Below the pieces are notes generated by a model. It had not been told where the DNA came from, did no database searches, and saw nothing but the letters and a program-made list of their open reading frames with translations. 64,000 bases of DNA from Chitinophaga sp. (lineage in GTDB: Bacteria > Bacteroidota > Bacteroidia > Chitinophagales > Chitinophagaceae): the NCBI RefSeq assembly GCF_019236475.1, contig NZ_JAFAIX010000010.1, positions 170,626 through 234,625 on the forward strand, given 5' to 3'. Below, piece by piece: positions 33,951 to 42,996 of the stretch; the stretch's first letter is position 1, and every line of letters starts with the position of its first letter. Position numbers and translations under genes: made by a program.

Positions 33951-36900
33951 TTACACTGCCTTCTGTTCAATTCCTTTTCTATATGCAGTATAGAAGATGA
34001 TCGGGAATACCAACAGCGTCAATACCGTAGCTGTTATCAATCCTCCGATCACTACAATGGCCAGTGGCTTCTGGGTCTCAGATCCAATACCGTGAGACAA
34101 TGCCGCTGGTACCAAACCAATTGCCGCCATCAAGGCGGTCATTACCACTGGACGAATACGACTCTGTACACCTGATTTGATAGCATCATTGAGATTCATG
34201 CGTTGCTCCAAGTTCTTATGAAATACAGAAATCAGGATCACGCCATTCTGTATACAAATACCAAAGAGCGCAATGAAACCTACCCCTGCTGAGATACCGA
34301 AGTTCATACCAGTAACATGCAATGCGAGTATCCCTCCAATCAGCGCAAATGGTACGTTCATCAATACCAGACCCGCGTCTTTCACATTACCCAACATGAT
34401 AAACAATACAAGGAAGATGGCTACGATACTGATAGGTACTACTTGTCCCAGTCGTTGGGTAGCACGTACTTGGTTTTCAAATTCACCTGTCCAGCCAATG
34501 CTATAGGCTTTTGGCAGCTTAATAGCTTTGCTGACGCGTTCCTGTGCTTCTGCAATGGTGCTTCCCAAGTCGCGGTCACGAACGGAGAATTTAACCCCAA
34601 TGAAACGCTTATTGGTATCGCGATAAATGAAGGCAGGACCAGTAATCGTTTTGATCTCTGCGATCTCTTTCAGCGGCACTTTATTACCATTGATGGTAGG
34701 CACCATCAGGTTGGCCAGATCATCTTCCGTTTTACGATAGTTCTCATCGTAACGGATACGTATGTCGAATTTCTTTTCTCCTTCATACAACTGAGTGGCG
34801 GTTTTACCGCCAATGGCCATTTCAATCACAGCCTGTGCATCACCGGTAGATACACCGTACTGGGCCATTTTATTGTCATCCAGGTTGATGCTCATTTCCG
34901 GCTGACCAATATTACGGATAACACCCAAGTCTTTGATACCTTGTACACTCTTCAACTGTGCTACCACTTGCTGTGATAAGGCTTCCAGCTTCACGAGATC
35001 ATCACCGAATATTTTCACACCATTGGCAGCTTTGAAACCTGCTACGGCTTCCGATACGTTATCGCTGATAGGCTGGGAGAAGTTCAGGATAATACCAGGA
35101 TATTTTCTCAGTCGGCCTTCCATTTGCGCGATCAACTCATCCTGTGTAATCTTACGTTTCCAATCTGCTTTCGGTACCAGGTCTACTTGATATTGTACGA
35201 AGTAAAAACCATTAGGATCGGTACCATCGTTAGAACGACCTACTTGTGAGAGCACCCGTTTTACTTCTGGGAATCCACCCAGATCCTGGCGAATATCACG
35301 GGCCATCTTCGTGCTTTCTGTGAGCGACATACTCATTGGTAACTCGGTGGTTACCCAGAGGGAACCTTCATTCAACTGCGGCAGGAACTCTGTTCCCAGG
35401 AATTTGGCAGATAGAAATACGAGTACCATAAAGGCCAATGATGCAATGAGGCTCAATCGCTTGTTACGGTAAGTCCAGCTAAACCCGTTGGTCACTATGC
35501 GATCGAAGAAGTGCACGACTACATTGTTCTTCTCTTTTACATTTTTGTTTAGGAGAATAGAACATAATACTGGCACCAGTGTTAGGGTGAACAGTAATGC
35601 GCCCAGCAATGCAAATCCCAGTGTCCAGGCCAGCGGCGAGAACATTTTACCTTCTACTTTCTGGAAAGAGAAGATAGGTACCAGGGAAATGATGATGATG
35701 AGTTTAGAAAAGAAGATTGCTTTTGCAAGATCGCCGCCGGTCTGTTTGATCCAGCCTAATTTGGCCATCTTGTTAAACCGTTCCATCCCGTATTTATGGG
35801 CCTTATGGTCTAGCATTACAAATATCCCTTCCACCATCACAACAGCTCCATCGATGATGATACCGAAGTCGATAGCGCCCATCGACAGCAGGTTTGCGCT
35901 CATGCCTTTCATACGCAGACACATAAACGCAAACAACAAGGCCAATGGAATAATGATCGATACAATCACGGTAGTACGCCAGTCGGCCATGAAGATGAAT
36001 ACAATCACCGTCACGAAAATGATACCTTCTAATAGGTTATGCATCACCGTATGGGTACAGAATTCCATCAAGGTATCTCGATCATAGAAGGTCACCATTT
36101 TGATGTCTTCCGGCAATACGGTGTCGTTCAGCTCTTTCAGCTTTTCTTTCAGTCGGGCGAGTACTTCGGAAGGGTTTTCTCCTTTACGCATCACCACAAT
36201 CCCTTCCACGATATCATCGTCTTTGTCCAATCCCACTTGACCTACACGAGGAGCAGAGGCTTGGTGCACGTTGGCGAGATCTTTAACGAGTAGGGGAACG
36301 CCATTGATATTTTGAACGATGATATTTTGGATATCCTGTATGCTGTTGAGCAACCCGATACCGCGCACCACATAAGCTTGGCCGTTCTTTTCAATCACGT
36401 CTCCCCCCACATTCACGTTACTTTTACTGACAGCCTGGTAAAGCTCTAGGGGAGTAATATCATACTTTGCCAATCGTACTGGATCAGCGGAAAGCTCATA
36501 GATTTTTTCTTGTCCGCCGAATGCTACCACGTCTGCAACGCCGGGCACACTGCGGATTTGACGGTCTATCACCCAGTTCTGCCAGGTGAGTAGATCCCTG
36601 GAATCCCTTTTTGGACTTTTCAGGTAATAGCGGAAAATCTCACCGGTAGGGCCATACGGAGGTTGTACTTCCGGACCAGCGCCATCGGGCAAACTCACCG
36701 TGGCCAGCATGTTGTTTACTTGCTGACGGGCGAAGAAATCTTCCACATCGTCTTCGAAAATAATTGTTACGACAGAGAGTCCGAACATCGTCACCGAACG
36801 CACGCTGGTTTTGCGTTGTACGGCATTCATGGATACTTCAATAGGCAGTGTTACGAAGCGTTCTACCTCTTGTGCACTACGACCGTTCCATTTGGTAACG

Positions 36901-37055
36901 ATGACGATCTGGGTGTTGGTCACATCGGGAAACGCCTCGATAGGTGTATGTACAAAGGAGAAAACGCCTGCGATAATGAGCGTTATTACCCCGATAAAAA
37001 CAAAGAGTTTGTTCTTAAGGGAGAATGCTACAATATTTCGAATAAATTTATTCAT
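33951..37055 (-). CDS. Heavy-metal efflux RND pump, CusA/CzcA family
   Basis: This 1034-residue inner-membrane pump has the RND layout: an N-terminal segment (AFSLKNKLFVFIGVITLIIAGVFSFVHTPIEAFPDVTNTQIVIVTKWNGRSAQEVERFVTLPIE), two large periplasmic loops and 12 membrane helices. The HME signature GAIDFGIIIDGAVVMVEG in TM4 carries the proton-relay acid. It exports metal cations such as Cu, Ag, Zn, Co or Cd; the specificity cannot be read reliably. It is the last gene of an operon with porin, adaptor and TolC genes, 12 bp from the porin. Confidence 0.93.
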   Translation of the reverse strand: MNKFIRNIVAFSLKNKLFVFIGVITLIIAGVFSFVHTPIEAFPDVTNTQIVIVTKWNGRSAQEVERFVTLPIEVSMNAVQRKTSVRSVTMFGLSVVTIIFEDDVEDFFARQQVNNMLATVSLPDGAGPEVQPPYGPTGEIFRYYLKSPKRDSRDLLTWQNWVIDRQIRSVPGVADVVAFGGQEKIYELSADPVRLAKYDITPLELYQAVSKSNVNVGGDVIEKNGQAYVVRGIGLLNSIQDIQNIIVQNINGVPLLVKDLANVHQASAPRVGQVGLDKDDDIVEGIVVMRKGENPSEVLARLKEKLKELNDTVLPEDIKMVTFYDRDTLMEFCTHTVMHNLLEGIIFVTVIVFIFMADWRTTVIVSIIIPLALLFAFMCLRMKGMSANLLSMGAIDFGIIIDGAVVMVEGIFVMLDHKAHKYGMERFNKMAKLGWIKQTGGDLAKAIFFSKLIIIISLVPIFSFQKVEGKMFSPLAWTLGFALLGALLFTLTLVPVLCSILLNKNVKEKNNVVVHFFDRIVTNGFSWTYRNKRLSLIASLAFMVLVFLSAKFLGTEFLPQLNEGSLWVTTELPMSMSLTESTKMARDIRQDLGGFPEVKRVLSQVGRSNDGTDPNGFYFVQYQVDLVPKADWKRKITQDELIAQMEGRLRKYPGIILNFSQPISDNVSEAVAGFKAANGVKIFGDDLVKLEALSQQVVAQLKSVQGIKDLGVIRNIGQPEMSINLDDNKMAQYGVSTGDAQAVIEMAIGGKTATQLYEGEKKFDIRIRYDENYRKTEDDLANLMVPTINGNKVPLKEIAEIKTITGPAFIYRDTNKRFIGVKFSVRDRDLGSTIAEAQERVSKAIKLPKAYSIGWTGEFENQVRATQRLGQVVPISIVAIFLVLFIMLGNVKDAGLVLMNVPFALIGGILALHVTGMNFGISAGVGFIALFGICIQNGVILISVFHKNLEQRMNLNDAIKSGVQSRIRPVVMTALMAAIGLVPAALSHGIGSETQKPLAIVVIGGLITATVLTLLVFPIIFYTAYRKGIEQKAV

Positions 37056-37067
37056 GTTCCTGTTTCT

Positions 37068-38381
37068 TTAGAAAGCCACTCTGGTCCTGATTCCCAAGAT
37101 ATTAACTGGTCCGCGGTCTTTATTGTAGCCAGGATTGAGCACAAATTGGTAGTCGGGAGTAATGGCAAGATGCAGTTTAGAAATGTTCCAGCTATAGTAT
37201 AACTCCAGGATGCCTTCATGGCCATAGTTCAGTTGTCCGTCGCCGATCATAAAACCATAACCGCCTGCGGCGAGGTATTTTTGATGATCTCGGGAGATGC
37301 CATTCACTACAATTGCCAATCCCATTCTATCCTGTGGACGATGCCAGCGGTTACCTGCCTGCACCCATCCCGCACTGATGGTTTGATCAATTTCTGTGAA
37401 AGCCCATGTCTGGTTATGACCATCGTTCCAAGAAGCTTTGAGGAAAGCGCCACCATCATCGGTGAATTCCTGGTCCATATTGATCCCGAAACCATACTTG
37501 GTATGGCCATTGCGGCCAACAGCATCCACATTAGGCGTATCTACCGCTACGCGGATGGCTTCCAGGTAATTGCCCATAGGGGCTTGGTTCAGAAAGGTCA
37601 TGAAACGGATATTCCCTTCATGTTTACCATGGAGTTGGTGCGTATGCGTTAGTTCCGCCATCCAGCCGTTGGACTTACCATAGTTATAGTTCAGTTTTGG
37701 GCCATTGGCTTCAACTGGCTCCAATGAAGAGGCCATTTGCGCCATCCAGTTATCCTTGCGGTATTGCAGGGTAACGGCCATGGTATAACCTCGTACATCC
37801 GCAGGATAATCCCAGGCGGCATTATTCATCAAGCCCCAGTTGAGAAACTGCGTTCTTGGATCATGGCTATAGCTGTTCAAATCAAAATAGTCGGCCAGAC
37901 TATATTTACCCACTATGAACCGGAGGTAATGCATTGGAGTGGTTCCCGCTACGTTGTTCTGGTCATCCTCATCGGTTTCTACACGGGAGGTAAACGGCAA
38001 CGTATACACGCCAAAAGCTCTGGCCAAGTAAATCTTAGGGGTAGGGTCACCAATCCGGAAGGTTTCACCATTAGGAAATCCGGCGATACCAGTGGCTTTG
38101 CTCAAACCCTTTCCTCCGGCGAGTTCCGGGTTGATGAACAGTTCCAGGTTTTTCACCGGGCGAATACCGGCATATATGGTACTGGTAATGGAGGTGGCTC
38201 CAGGCTCGTGGGTTTCAAAGCTGTTCAATCCGGTGTATTTAGCCGGAAAATCAGGATGCCACTGCGTTACCAGCGTTTGCTGGAAGTGAAATGTGTAGGG
38301 GATCAGTGAATCTTTCTTTTCTTGTGCTGATCCATGCAAGACGCCGAGAGACAGGAGTCCGACGGTTAAAAATTTTTTCAT
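37068..38381 (-). CDS. Carbohydrate porin-like outer-membrane protein (OprB family)
   Basis: This 437-residue protein has a signal peptide (1-19) and beta-strand-rich sequence typical of OprB-type porins: FHFQQTLVTQWHPDFPAKYTGLNSF, TSTIYAGIRPVKNLELFINPELAGGKGLS, FIVGKYSLADYFDLNSYSHDPRTQFLNWG and a C-terminal ILGIRTRVAF ending in Phe. OprB proteins form sugar-selective channels. Its place inside a metal-efflux operon (12 bp before the pump, 8 bp after the adaptor gene) suggests an accessory outer-membrane channel; the substrate is not known. Confidence 0.85.
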   Translation of the reverse strand: MKKFLTVGLLSLGVLHGSAQEKKDSLIPYTFHFQQTLVTQWHPDFPAKYTGLNSFETHEPGATSITSTIYAGIRPVKNLELFINPELAGGKGLSKATGIAGFPNGETFRIGDPTPKIYLARAFGVYTLPFTSRVETDEDDQNNVAGTTPMHYLRFIVGKYSLADYFDLNSYSHDPRTQFLNWGLMNNAAWDYPADVRGYTMAVTLQYRKDNWMAQMASSLEPVEANGPKLNYNYGKSNGWMAELTHTHQLHGKHEGNIRFMTFLNQAPMGNYLEAIRVAVDTPNVDAVGRNGHTKYGFGINMDQEFTDDGGAFLKASWNDGHNQTWAFTEIDQTISAGWVQAGNRWHRPQDRMGLAIVVNGISRDHQKYLAAGGYGFMIGDGQLNYGHEGILELYYSWNISKLHLAITPDYQFVLNPGYNKDRGPVNILGIRTRVAF

Positions 38382-38389
38382 ACGGACGA

Positions 38390-39481
38390 TTAGTCTTTTA
38401 GTGCGTCGTAAATAAGTAATTGATTTTTGGAGATCACTTTCTCATCGGGCTGAAGGCCTGACTGAATGTAAGTGACATCTCCAGCGGCTTTGGCTACTTC
38501 TACTTGCCTTACTGAAATGTTGAATTTATCTTTAAACACCAGTACATAGTTTTTACTATTATCAAAAATGACGGAAGCAGATGGCACTGCGATCTTCTCA
38601 TCATTGTCTTTATAGGAAACATAGACGGTGGCAAACATTTCGGGTTTAAGCTCCATTTTTTTATTATCGATGCTGATACGCACCTGCATGGTTTTGGTAG
38701 CGGGATCCAGGAAGTTATAGATCTTGTCGATACGGCCATGGAAGGGCTGATCAGGGTAGCTCACGGTTACGACCTTCGCATCATAACCTTCTTTGATTCT
38801 CGCGATATCTGTTTCGAACACATTGGCCATTACCCATACGTCATCCAATTCGGAGATAGTGAAGATATTGGTGCTGTTATCGGTACGGATCTCCATGTTA
38901 TTATTGATGTTCTTCTCAATAATATATCCGGAAATCGGCGCTGTTACGAGGTAGGTAGCGCCTTTCCCTTTACGGTATATTTTAAAAAGATCGTTCAGGC
39001 GTGTGATTTCGGCGTTGGATTTTGCCAGGTCGCCTTTGGCATTTACTACATCTTTTTCAGTGGAGAGGCGGCTGTCGTACAGGTCCTGTGCTACTTTCAG
39101 GTTTTTCTCGGCCACGCCTTGGTCGGAGCGGGCTTGTGCCAATTGTTTTTCATAATCGGCGATTTCCGCACTATGAATCACTGCTAGTACTTGTCCTTTC
39201 TGTACGTAATCGCCTAATTGTACTTTGATATCTTGCACATAACCACTCACCAGGGGAAATACTTTCAGTACTTTACCGCCGTTGGGAGCGACCTTTCCGG
39301 AGAGGCGAAGTAGGTTCTGCACCGGTTGCATGCGGGCAGTATCAATACGGATATTTTTGAGCATGGTGTCGCTGAGAACGAAAGTACTTTTCTCTGTATC
39401 TTCAGCCTGGGTGTGTTTGCATCCACTCCATATAACTGCTGCCAGCAGCGAAAACCCGATGAATATGATAGGGCGCGTCAT
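38390..39481 (-). CDS. RND periplasmic adaptor (membrane fusion protein), lipoprotein
   Basis: This is a ~363-residue CusB/CzcB-type adaptor. The start at 39481 (MTRPIIFIGFSLLAAVIWSGCK) gives a lipoprotein signal peptide with lipobox SGC; a longer frame reaching 39604 lacks it and overlaps the TolC gene. The barrel-sandwich (GKVLKVFPLVSGYVQDIKVQLGDYVQKGQVLAVIHSAEI), a coiled-coil hairpin (ADYEKQLAQARSDQGVAEKNLKVAQDLY) and a beta-barrel (FATVYVSYKDND) follow in order. It links the inner pump to TolC in the periplasm. It is 4 bp after the TolC gene and 8 bp before the porin. Confidence 0.93.
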   Translation of the reverse strand: MTRPIIFIGFSLLAAVIWSGCKHTQAEDTEKSTFVLSDTMLKNIRIDTARMQPVQNLLRLSGKVAPNGGKVLKVFPLVSGYVQDIKVQLGDYVQKGQVLAVIHSAEIADYEKQLAQARSDQGVAEKNLKVAQDLYDSRLSTEKDVVNAKGDLAKSNAEITRLNDLFKIYRKGKGATYLVTAPISGYIIEKNINNNMEIRTDNSTNIFTISELDDVWVMANVFETDIARIKEGYDAKVVTVSYPDQPFHGRIDKIYNFLDPATKTMQVRISIDNKKMELKPEMFATVYVSYKDNDEKIAVPSASVIFDNSKNYVLVFKDKFNISVRQVEVAKAAGDVTYIQSGLQPDEKVISKNQLLIYDALKD

Positions 39482-39485
39482 GTGC

Positions 39486-40763
39486 TTAGTTTTTAAATAA
39501 TTCTTGTCCTGTAGCATAGTTGAGTTCTTCGTATGCATTAACCCTGTTTGATAAAAATTTGTTGATATTTTTTGCGTTATCGCTGTAGCTGTTGAAGTAG
39601 TCAATAAATTGTAACAGGGAGAGGTTACCTTTTCGGAAATTCTTCGCTACCTCTGTTATCAGCGTATCGAACTCGCCCTGAAACTGGTGCAGGTCAAAGT
39701 CTTTGTAACGCTTTTCCAACTGAATGATACGGTGATAGGCATTTAACACTTCTGTCTGTGCAATGTTCTGTTGCTGCTGAAATTGAGCGGCTTCACTTTT
39801 CATGGCATATTGGGCAGAGCGGATATTGCCCTGGTTGCGGTTCCAGAGAGGAAGGTCGATGCCTACAGTCAATCCAATGAAGTTGTTGATATAACTACCT
39901 TGCTTGTCATAAGTAGCGCCCACGTGTAAATCAGGCACCGCCAGGGATTTCTGTAATCGGTAATTCAGTTCGGCAGTCTGGTACTCCAAAGCCGCTACTT
40001 TCACATCGGGGCGGTTTTGGGTAGCATTATCCATGAGTTGTGGCAATTGGATATGATCTAGACTGTAATGGGCCAGGTCCGCAGGCTGCAAACTGGCCAC
40101 GTAGAAGTCCTGGCTATGAAGTAACTGTTGGAGGTTTTTCTGTGATTCGAGTTCATCCTGCTTTAGGTCCGCATAATCGTTTTCTAGTCCCACTTGGAGG
40201 GCTTGGAGTCTCACTAAATCAGCATGTGCAACAGCTCCTTTTTTATCGGCATCCACATATGCGTTGACGATCGTCTGGAGATTGCCCATCTGTTCTTTCA
40301 GTACTTTCCCTGATTGCTGGATGTAATAAATATTGTAGTAATTCTGGCGCAGTTGCAGCTTTAAAACGCGTACCAGTTCATCGAAGGTGGCCTCATTCAT
40401 TTTGCTGGCAGCAGCAGCCAGTTGAATGCTCTTATTACGTTTGCCCGCCAGTCTTATCAACTGATCGATGTTGTACGAGGTTTCTCCATCGGAGCCTACT
40501 CTAAAGGGTTGCACATGGTCTGTGCTTCCAAAACCCAGTGTGGCATTGAAACTGGGGTTATCCCAGATTTTCGCTTGTCTAATAAGTGCTTTGGATGCAT
40601 CAATTTGATATCGTTGTGCGAGTAAAGCATAGTTACGGACGAGGAAGGAGTCTTCCACTGCCTGCAGCGTTATAGGTGTTGGCTGACTTTGAGCTCTGAG
40701 AGGTTGTTTAAAGCCCAAGCCAATAGTGCATGCTGATACGATCAGCATCCTGAATGTTCGCAT
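39486..40763 (-). CDS. TolC-family outer-membrane efflux channel
   Basis: This ~425-residue TolC family protein has a signal peptide (1-24) and then the paired OEP repeats with long coiled-coil helices (SLVRNYALLAQRYQIDASKALIRQAKIWDNPSFNA and FRKGNLSLLQFIDYFNSYSDNAKNINKFLSNRVNAYEELNYATG). The start at 40763 is preferred because the TTG at 40772 would only add three residues. It heads the efflux operon, downstream of the sensor kinase gene and a 102-bp region with phased repeats. It exports metal ions through the outer membrane with the CusA and CusB-like partners. Confidence 0.93.
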   Translation of the reverse strand: MRTFRMLIVSACTIGLGFKQPLRAQSQPTPITLQAVEDSFLVRNYALLAQRYQIDASKALIRQAKIWDNPSFNATLGFGSTDHVQPFRVGSDGETSYNIDQLIRLAGKRNKSIQLAAAASKMNEATFDELVRVLKLQLRQNYYNIYYIQQSGKVLKEQMGNLQTIVNAYVDADKKGAVAHADLVRLQALQVGLENDYADLKQDELESQKNLQQLLHSQDFYVASLQPADLAHYSLDHIQLPQLMDNATQNRPDVKVAALEYQTAELNYRLQKSLAVPDLHVGATYDKQGSYINNFIGLTVGIDLPLWNRNQGNIRSAQYAMKSEAAQFQQQQNIAQTEVLNAYHRIIQLEKRYKDFDLHQFQGEFDTLITEVAKNFRKGNLSLLQFIDYFNSYSDNAKNINKFLSNRVNAYEELNYATGQELFKN

Positions 40764-40865
40764 ATAGCCCAATTTGAAGGGACAAAAATCTTAAAATGAG
40801 ATTAAAACGAGCTTTAACCCGTATTAAAAACAGATTAAAATAAGATTAGTTGCGCGGCATTCAGT
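40764..40865 (-). promoter_or_regulatory. Efflux operon control region with 11-bp-phased TTAAAA boxes
   Basis: TTAAAA occurs at 40791, 40802, 40824 and 40835, with degenerate copies at 40813/40814 (TTTAAC) and 40846 (TTAG). All fall on an 11-bp grid. Direct repeats with one-turn spacing are the typical binding sites of OmpR-family regulators, one of which is encoded just upstream at 42240-42929. It likely controls the tolC-adaptor-porin-pump operon. Confidence 0.65.
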
Positions 40866-42236
40866 CTACAACATATGTGGTAAAATGACCGTAAATGTAG
40901 TGCCTTCGTTGGGGGTGGAGGTAACAGTAATATGTCCTTTATGTATCTGTATAATCTTTTTGCAAATGGATAATCCCAGTCCGTGACCTCGTGTCTTCCC
41001 AACATTCTGGCCTCTATAGAAGGGTTCAAATATCTTATTCAGTTCATCTGGAGGTATCCCGATACCGTTATCCCTTACCTGCACCATGATGTACTGCGTA
41101 TAGAAATCAATACTAATATGTGCGGTATTGTCTCGGGAGAATTTGCAGGCATTATCCACGAGATTAATGAAGAGAATTTTTAAAAGGGAGTCGTTCCCGA
41201 AACAGGTTACCAACAGGTCATTGTCGGGGAGTTTATTGAATTGGATATCGATTTTACTCTCTTTTTGCTTCAAGCGGATCAAGTTGGCCATATCCATCAA
41301 CAACTCGTCTATACGTACATTGGAGAAAACGAATTGTTGGTCTTTCATCTCTGACTGGGCCAATTGCAGCAGGCCATTAGTAAGATCCGTCAAGCTTTCT
41401 GCATCTTCCAATACGGAATTAAGGACATCCTGGTATTCGCTGGCATTGCGTTCTTTCGACAGCGTTACCTGTAACTGGCTGATAATAGAGGCGAGGGGAG
41501 TACGTAGTTCGTGGGAGGCATTGCTCACAAAGCTTTTCTGGAGATCGAATGAATCACTCAGACGTTGGAGCATCGTGTTAAAGTTGGCCGCCAGCTTGGC
41601 AATTTCATCTTTCCCTTGTACCGCTACCTGGCGGTCCTGGAGGTTATTGGCGTTGATACTATCTACTTCCTTCACTAGTTTGTCGATCGGTTCCACCATT
41701 TTGCGGGCAAAGAAATAACCCACACCTACCAATACAATGATGGCGGTGGCGAGCTCCAGTAGCAGGATTTGACTGAGATTGGTTAGGTTTTGATAACCAT
41801 ATTTATCAAAGGAAGACACGATCACAATTACCGACACATTGCCCTCTGTGTAGTAGATGCCGACTACCTCACCGTTACCTTTCTCATAACTGTAGGATTT
41901 ATTCAGCGTAATATAATCGAGTAAACTCCGGTGGGTCCGGATGGTAGTATCTTTCAGATTACTATACAGCAGGTCGTAGTTGGGATTATATACCAGGATC
42001 GCTTCCTTGTAGAGATCCTGGAACGTAGTACGGTCCAGCTTTCGGAGTAGGTCTACTTTTACATGACCATCTTCAATAATTACATTGGCGATAGACCGGG
42101 CGCGGTATTCCAGTCTTTCGAGGTATTCCGCCTTGCGCGACTTGGAGGAGAAATAATAGGCCAGCACTGCAAAAATCATCAGCATCAGCGTGGCCGATGT
42201 GGTGTAGTAGAGTGCTATTTTATATTTAATCTTCAA
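40866..42236 (-). CDS. Sensor histidine kinase of the efflux locus
   Basis: This is a 456-residue membrane histidine kinase. TM1 is near 8-28, a ~130-residue periplasmic sensor follows, and TM2 is near 163-185 (LLLELATAIIVLVGVGYFFARKM). HAMP, HisKA with NASHELRTPLASIISQ (catalytic His) and HATPase with NLVDNACKFSRDN, DNGIGIPPDEL and RGHGLGLSICKKI complete it. It is preceded by its response regulator with a 3-bp gap. It probably senses periplasmic metal and activates the regulator that controls the efflux operon. Confidence 0.95.
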   Translation of the reverse strand: MKIKYKIALYYTTSATLMLMIFAVLAYYFSSKSRKAEYLERLEYRARSIANVIIEDGHVKVDLLRKLDRTTFQDLYKEAILVYNPNYDLLYSNLKDTTIRTHRSLLDYITLNKSYSYEKGNGEVVGIYYTEGNVSVIVIVSSFDKYGYQNLTNLSQILLLELATAIIVLVGVGYFFARKMVEPIDKLVKEVDSINANNLQDRQVAVQGKDEIAKLAANFNTMLQRLSDSFDLQKSFVSNASHELRTPLASIISQLQVTLSKERNASEYQDVLNSVLEDAESLTDLTNGLLQLAQSEMKDQQFVFSNVRIDELLMDMANLIRLKQKESKIDIQFNKLPDNDLLVTCFGNDSLLKILFINLVDNACKFSRDNTAHISIDFYTQYIMVQVRDNGIGIPPDELNKIFEPFYRGQNVGKTRGHGLGLSICKKIIQIHKGHITVTSTPNEGTTFTVILPHML

Positions 42237-42239
42237 GAC

Positions 42240-42929
42240 TTACTGTTCTTCGGAGAGATAATAGCCCATCCCTGTTTTGGTATGTAGCAGTTTATTGTCG
42301 AAGTCTTTATCAATCTTCTTGCGGAGGAAATTCATGTATACCTCAATCACGTTCGTACCTGTATCGAAGTCGATATCCCATACTTTTTCCGCGATGGTGA
42401 GTTTGGAGATCACTTTCCCTTTATGCAACGCCAGGAATTCCAGGAGTTGGTATTCTTTCGCGGTGAGCGCGATTTTACGGCCTCCGCGGGATACTTCTTT
42501 TTTCTCCCGGTCAATTTCCAGGTCGGAGATAGTAATTTTATAATTAGTGCCTTGGGCTGTTTCAGCACCGGCGCGTTTGAGAAATACGCGGATGCGGGCT
42601 AGCAGTTCACGGAAATCAAAGGGTTTTACCAGGTAATCGTCTGCGCCCAATTCAAAAGCCTGCATTTTATCTTCCATACCACCCAAGGCGGTGAGCATGA
42701 TGATAGGAATTCGGATATTCTTGGCACGAATGACCTCACATAGTTCATAACCGTTACTGTGAGGGAGGTTCAGGTCCAAGATTACCAGATCATAATTATT
42801 GCTAACCACCAGGCTTTTGCCCATACGGCCGTCGTAAGCCAGGTCAACATCAAAACCATTTTCTTCTAGTCCTTTCTTAACCGCATTGGCCACTTTCACT
42901 TCATCTTCAACAACAAGGATTTTTTGCAT
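42240..42929 (-). CDS. OmpR-family response regulator of the efflux locus
   Basis: This 229-residue regulator has a receiver domain with KILVVEDEVKVANAVKKGLEENG, phospho-acceptor Asp in YDLVILDLNLPHSNG and Lys in DDYLVKPFDF. An OmpR/PhoB winged helix follows (LEIDREKKEVSRGGRKIALTAKEYQLLEFLALHKGKVISK and VEVYMNFLRKKI-type recognition region). It is the first gene of the two-component pair and the likely binder of the 11-bp-phased boxes at 40791-40849. Confidence 0.95.
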   Translation of the reverse strand: MQKILVVEDEVKVANAVKKGLEENGFDVDLAYDGRMGKSLVVSNNYDLVILDLNLPHSNGYELCEVIRAKNIRIPIIMLTALGGMEDKMQAFELGADDYLVKPFDFRELLARIRVFLKRAGAETAQGTNYKITISDLEIDREKKEVSRGGRKIALTAKEYQLLEFLALHKGKVISKLTIAEKVWDIDFDTGTNVIEVYMNFLRKKIDKDFDNKLLHTKTGMGYYLSEEQ

Positions 42930-42960
42930 GAAAATGTAATTTTTTTTGAAGGGTGCAGAA

Positions 42961-42990
42961 AAAGCCGGCAGGGGTAGCTGCCGGCTTTCA
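42961..42990. terminator. Terminator after the ABC-F gene
   Basis: AAAGCCGGCAG (42961-42971) pairs with CTGCCGGCTTT (42978-42988). On minus a short T-run follows. It lies 9 bp past the ABC-F stop and just upstream of the regulator gene. Confidence 0.85.
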
Positions 42991-42996
42991 GTAATA

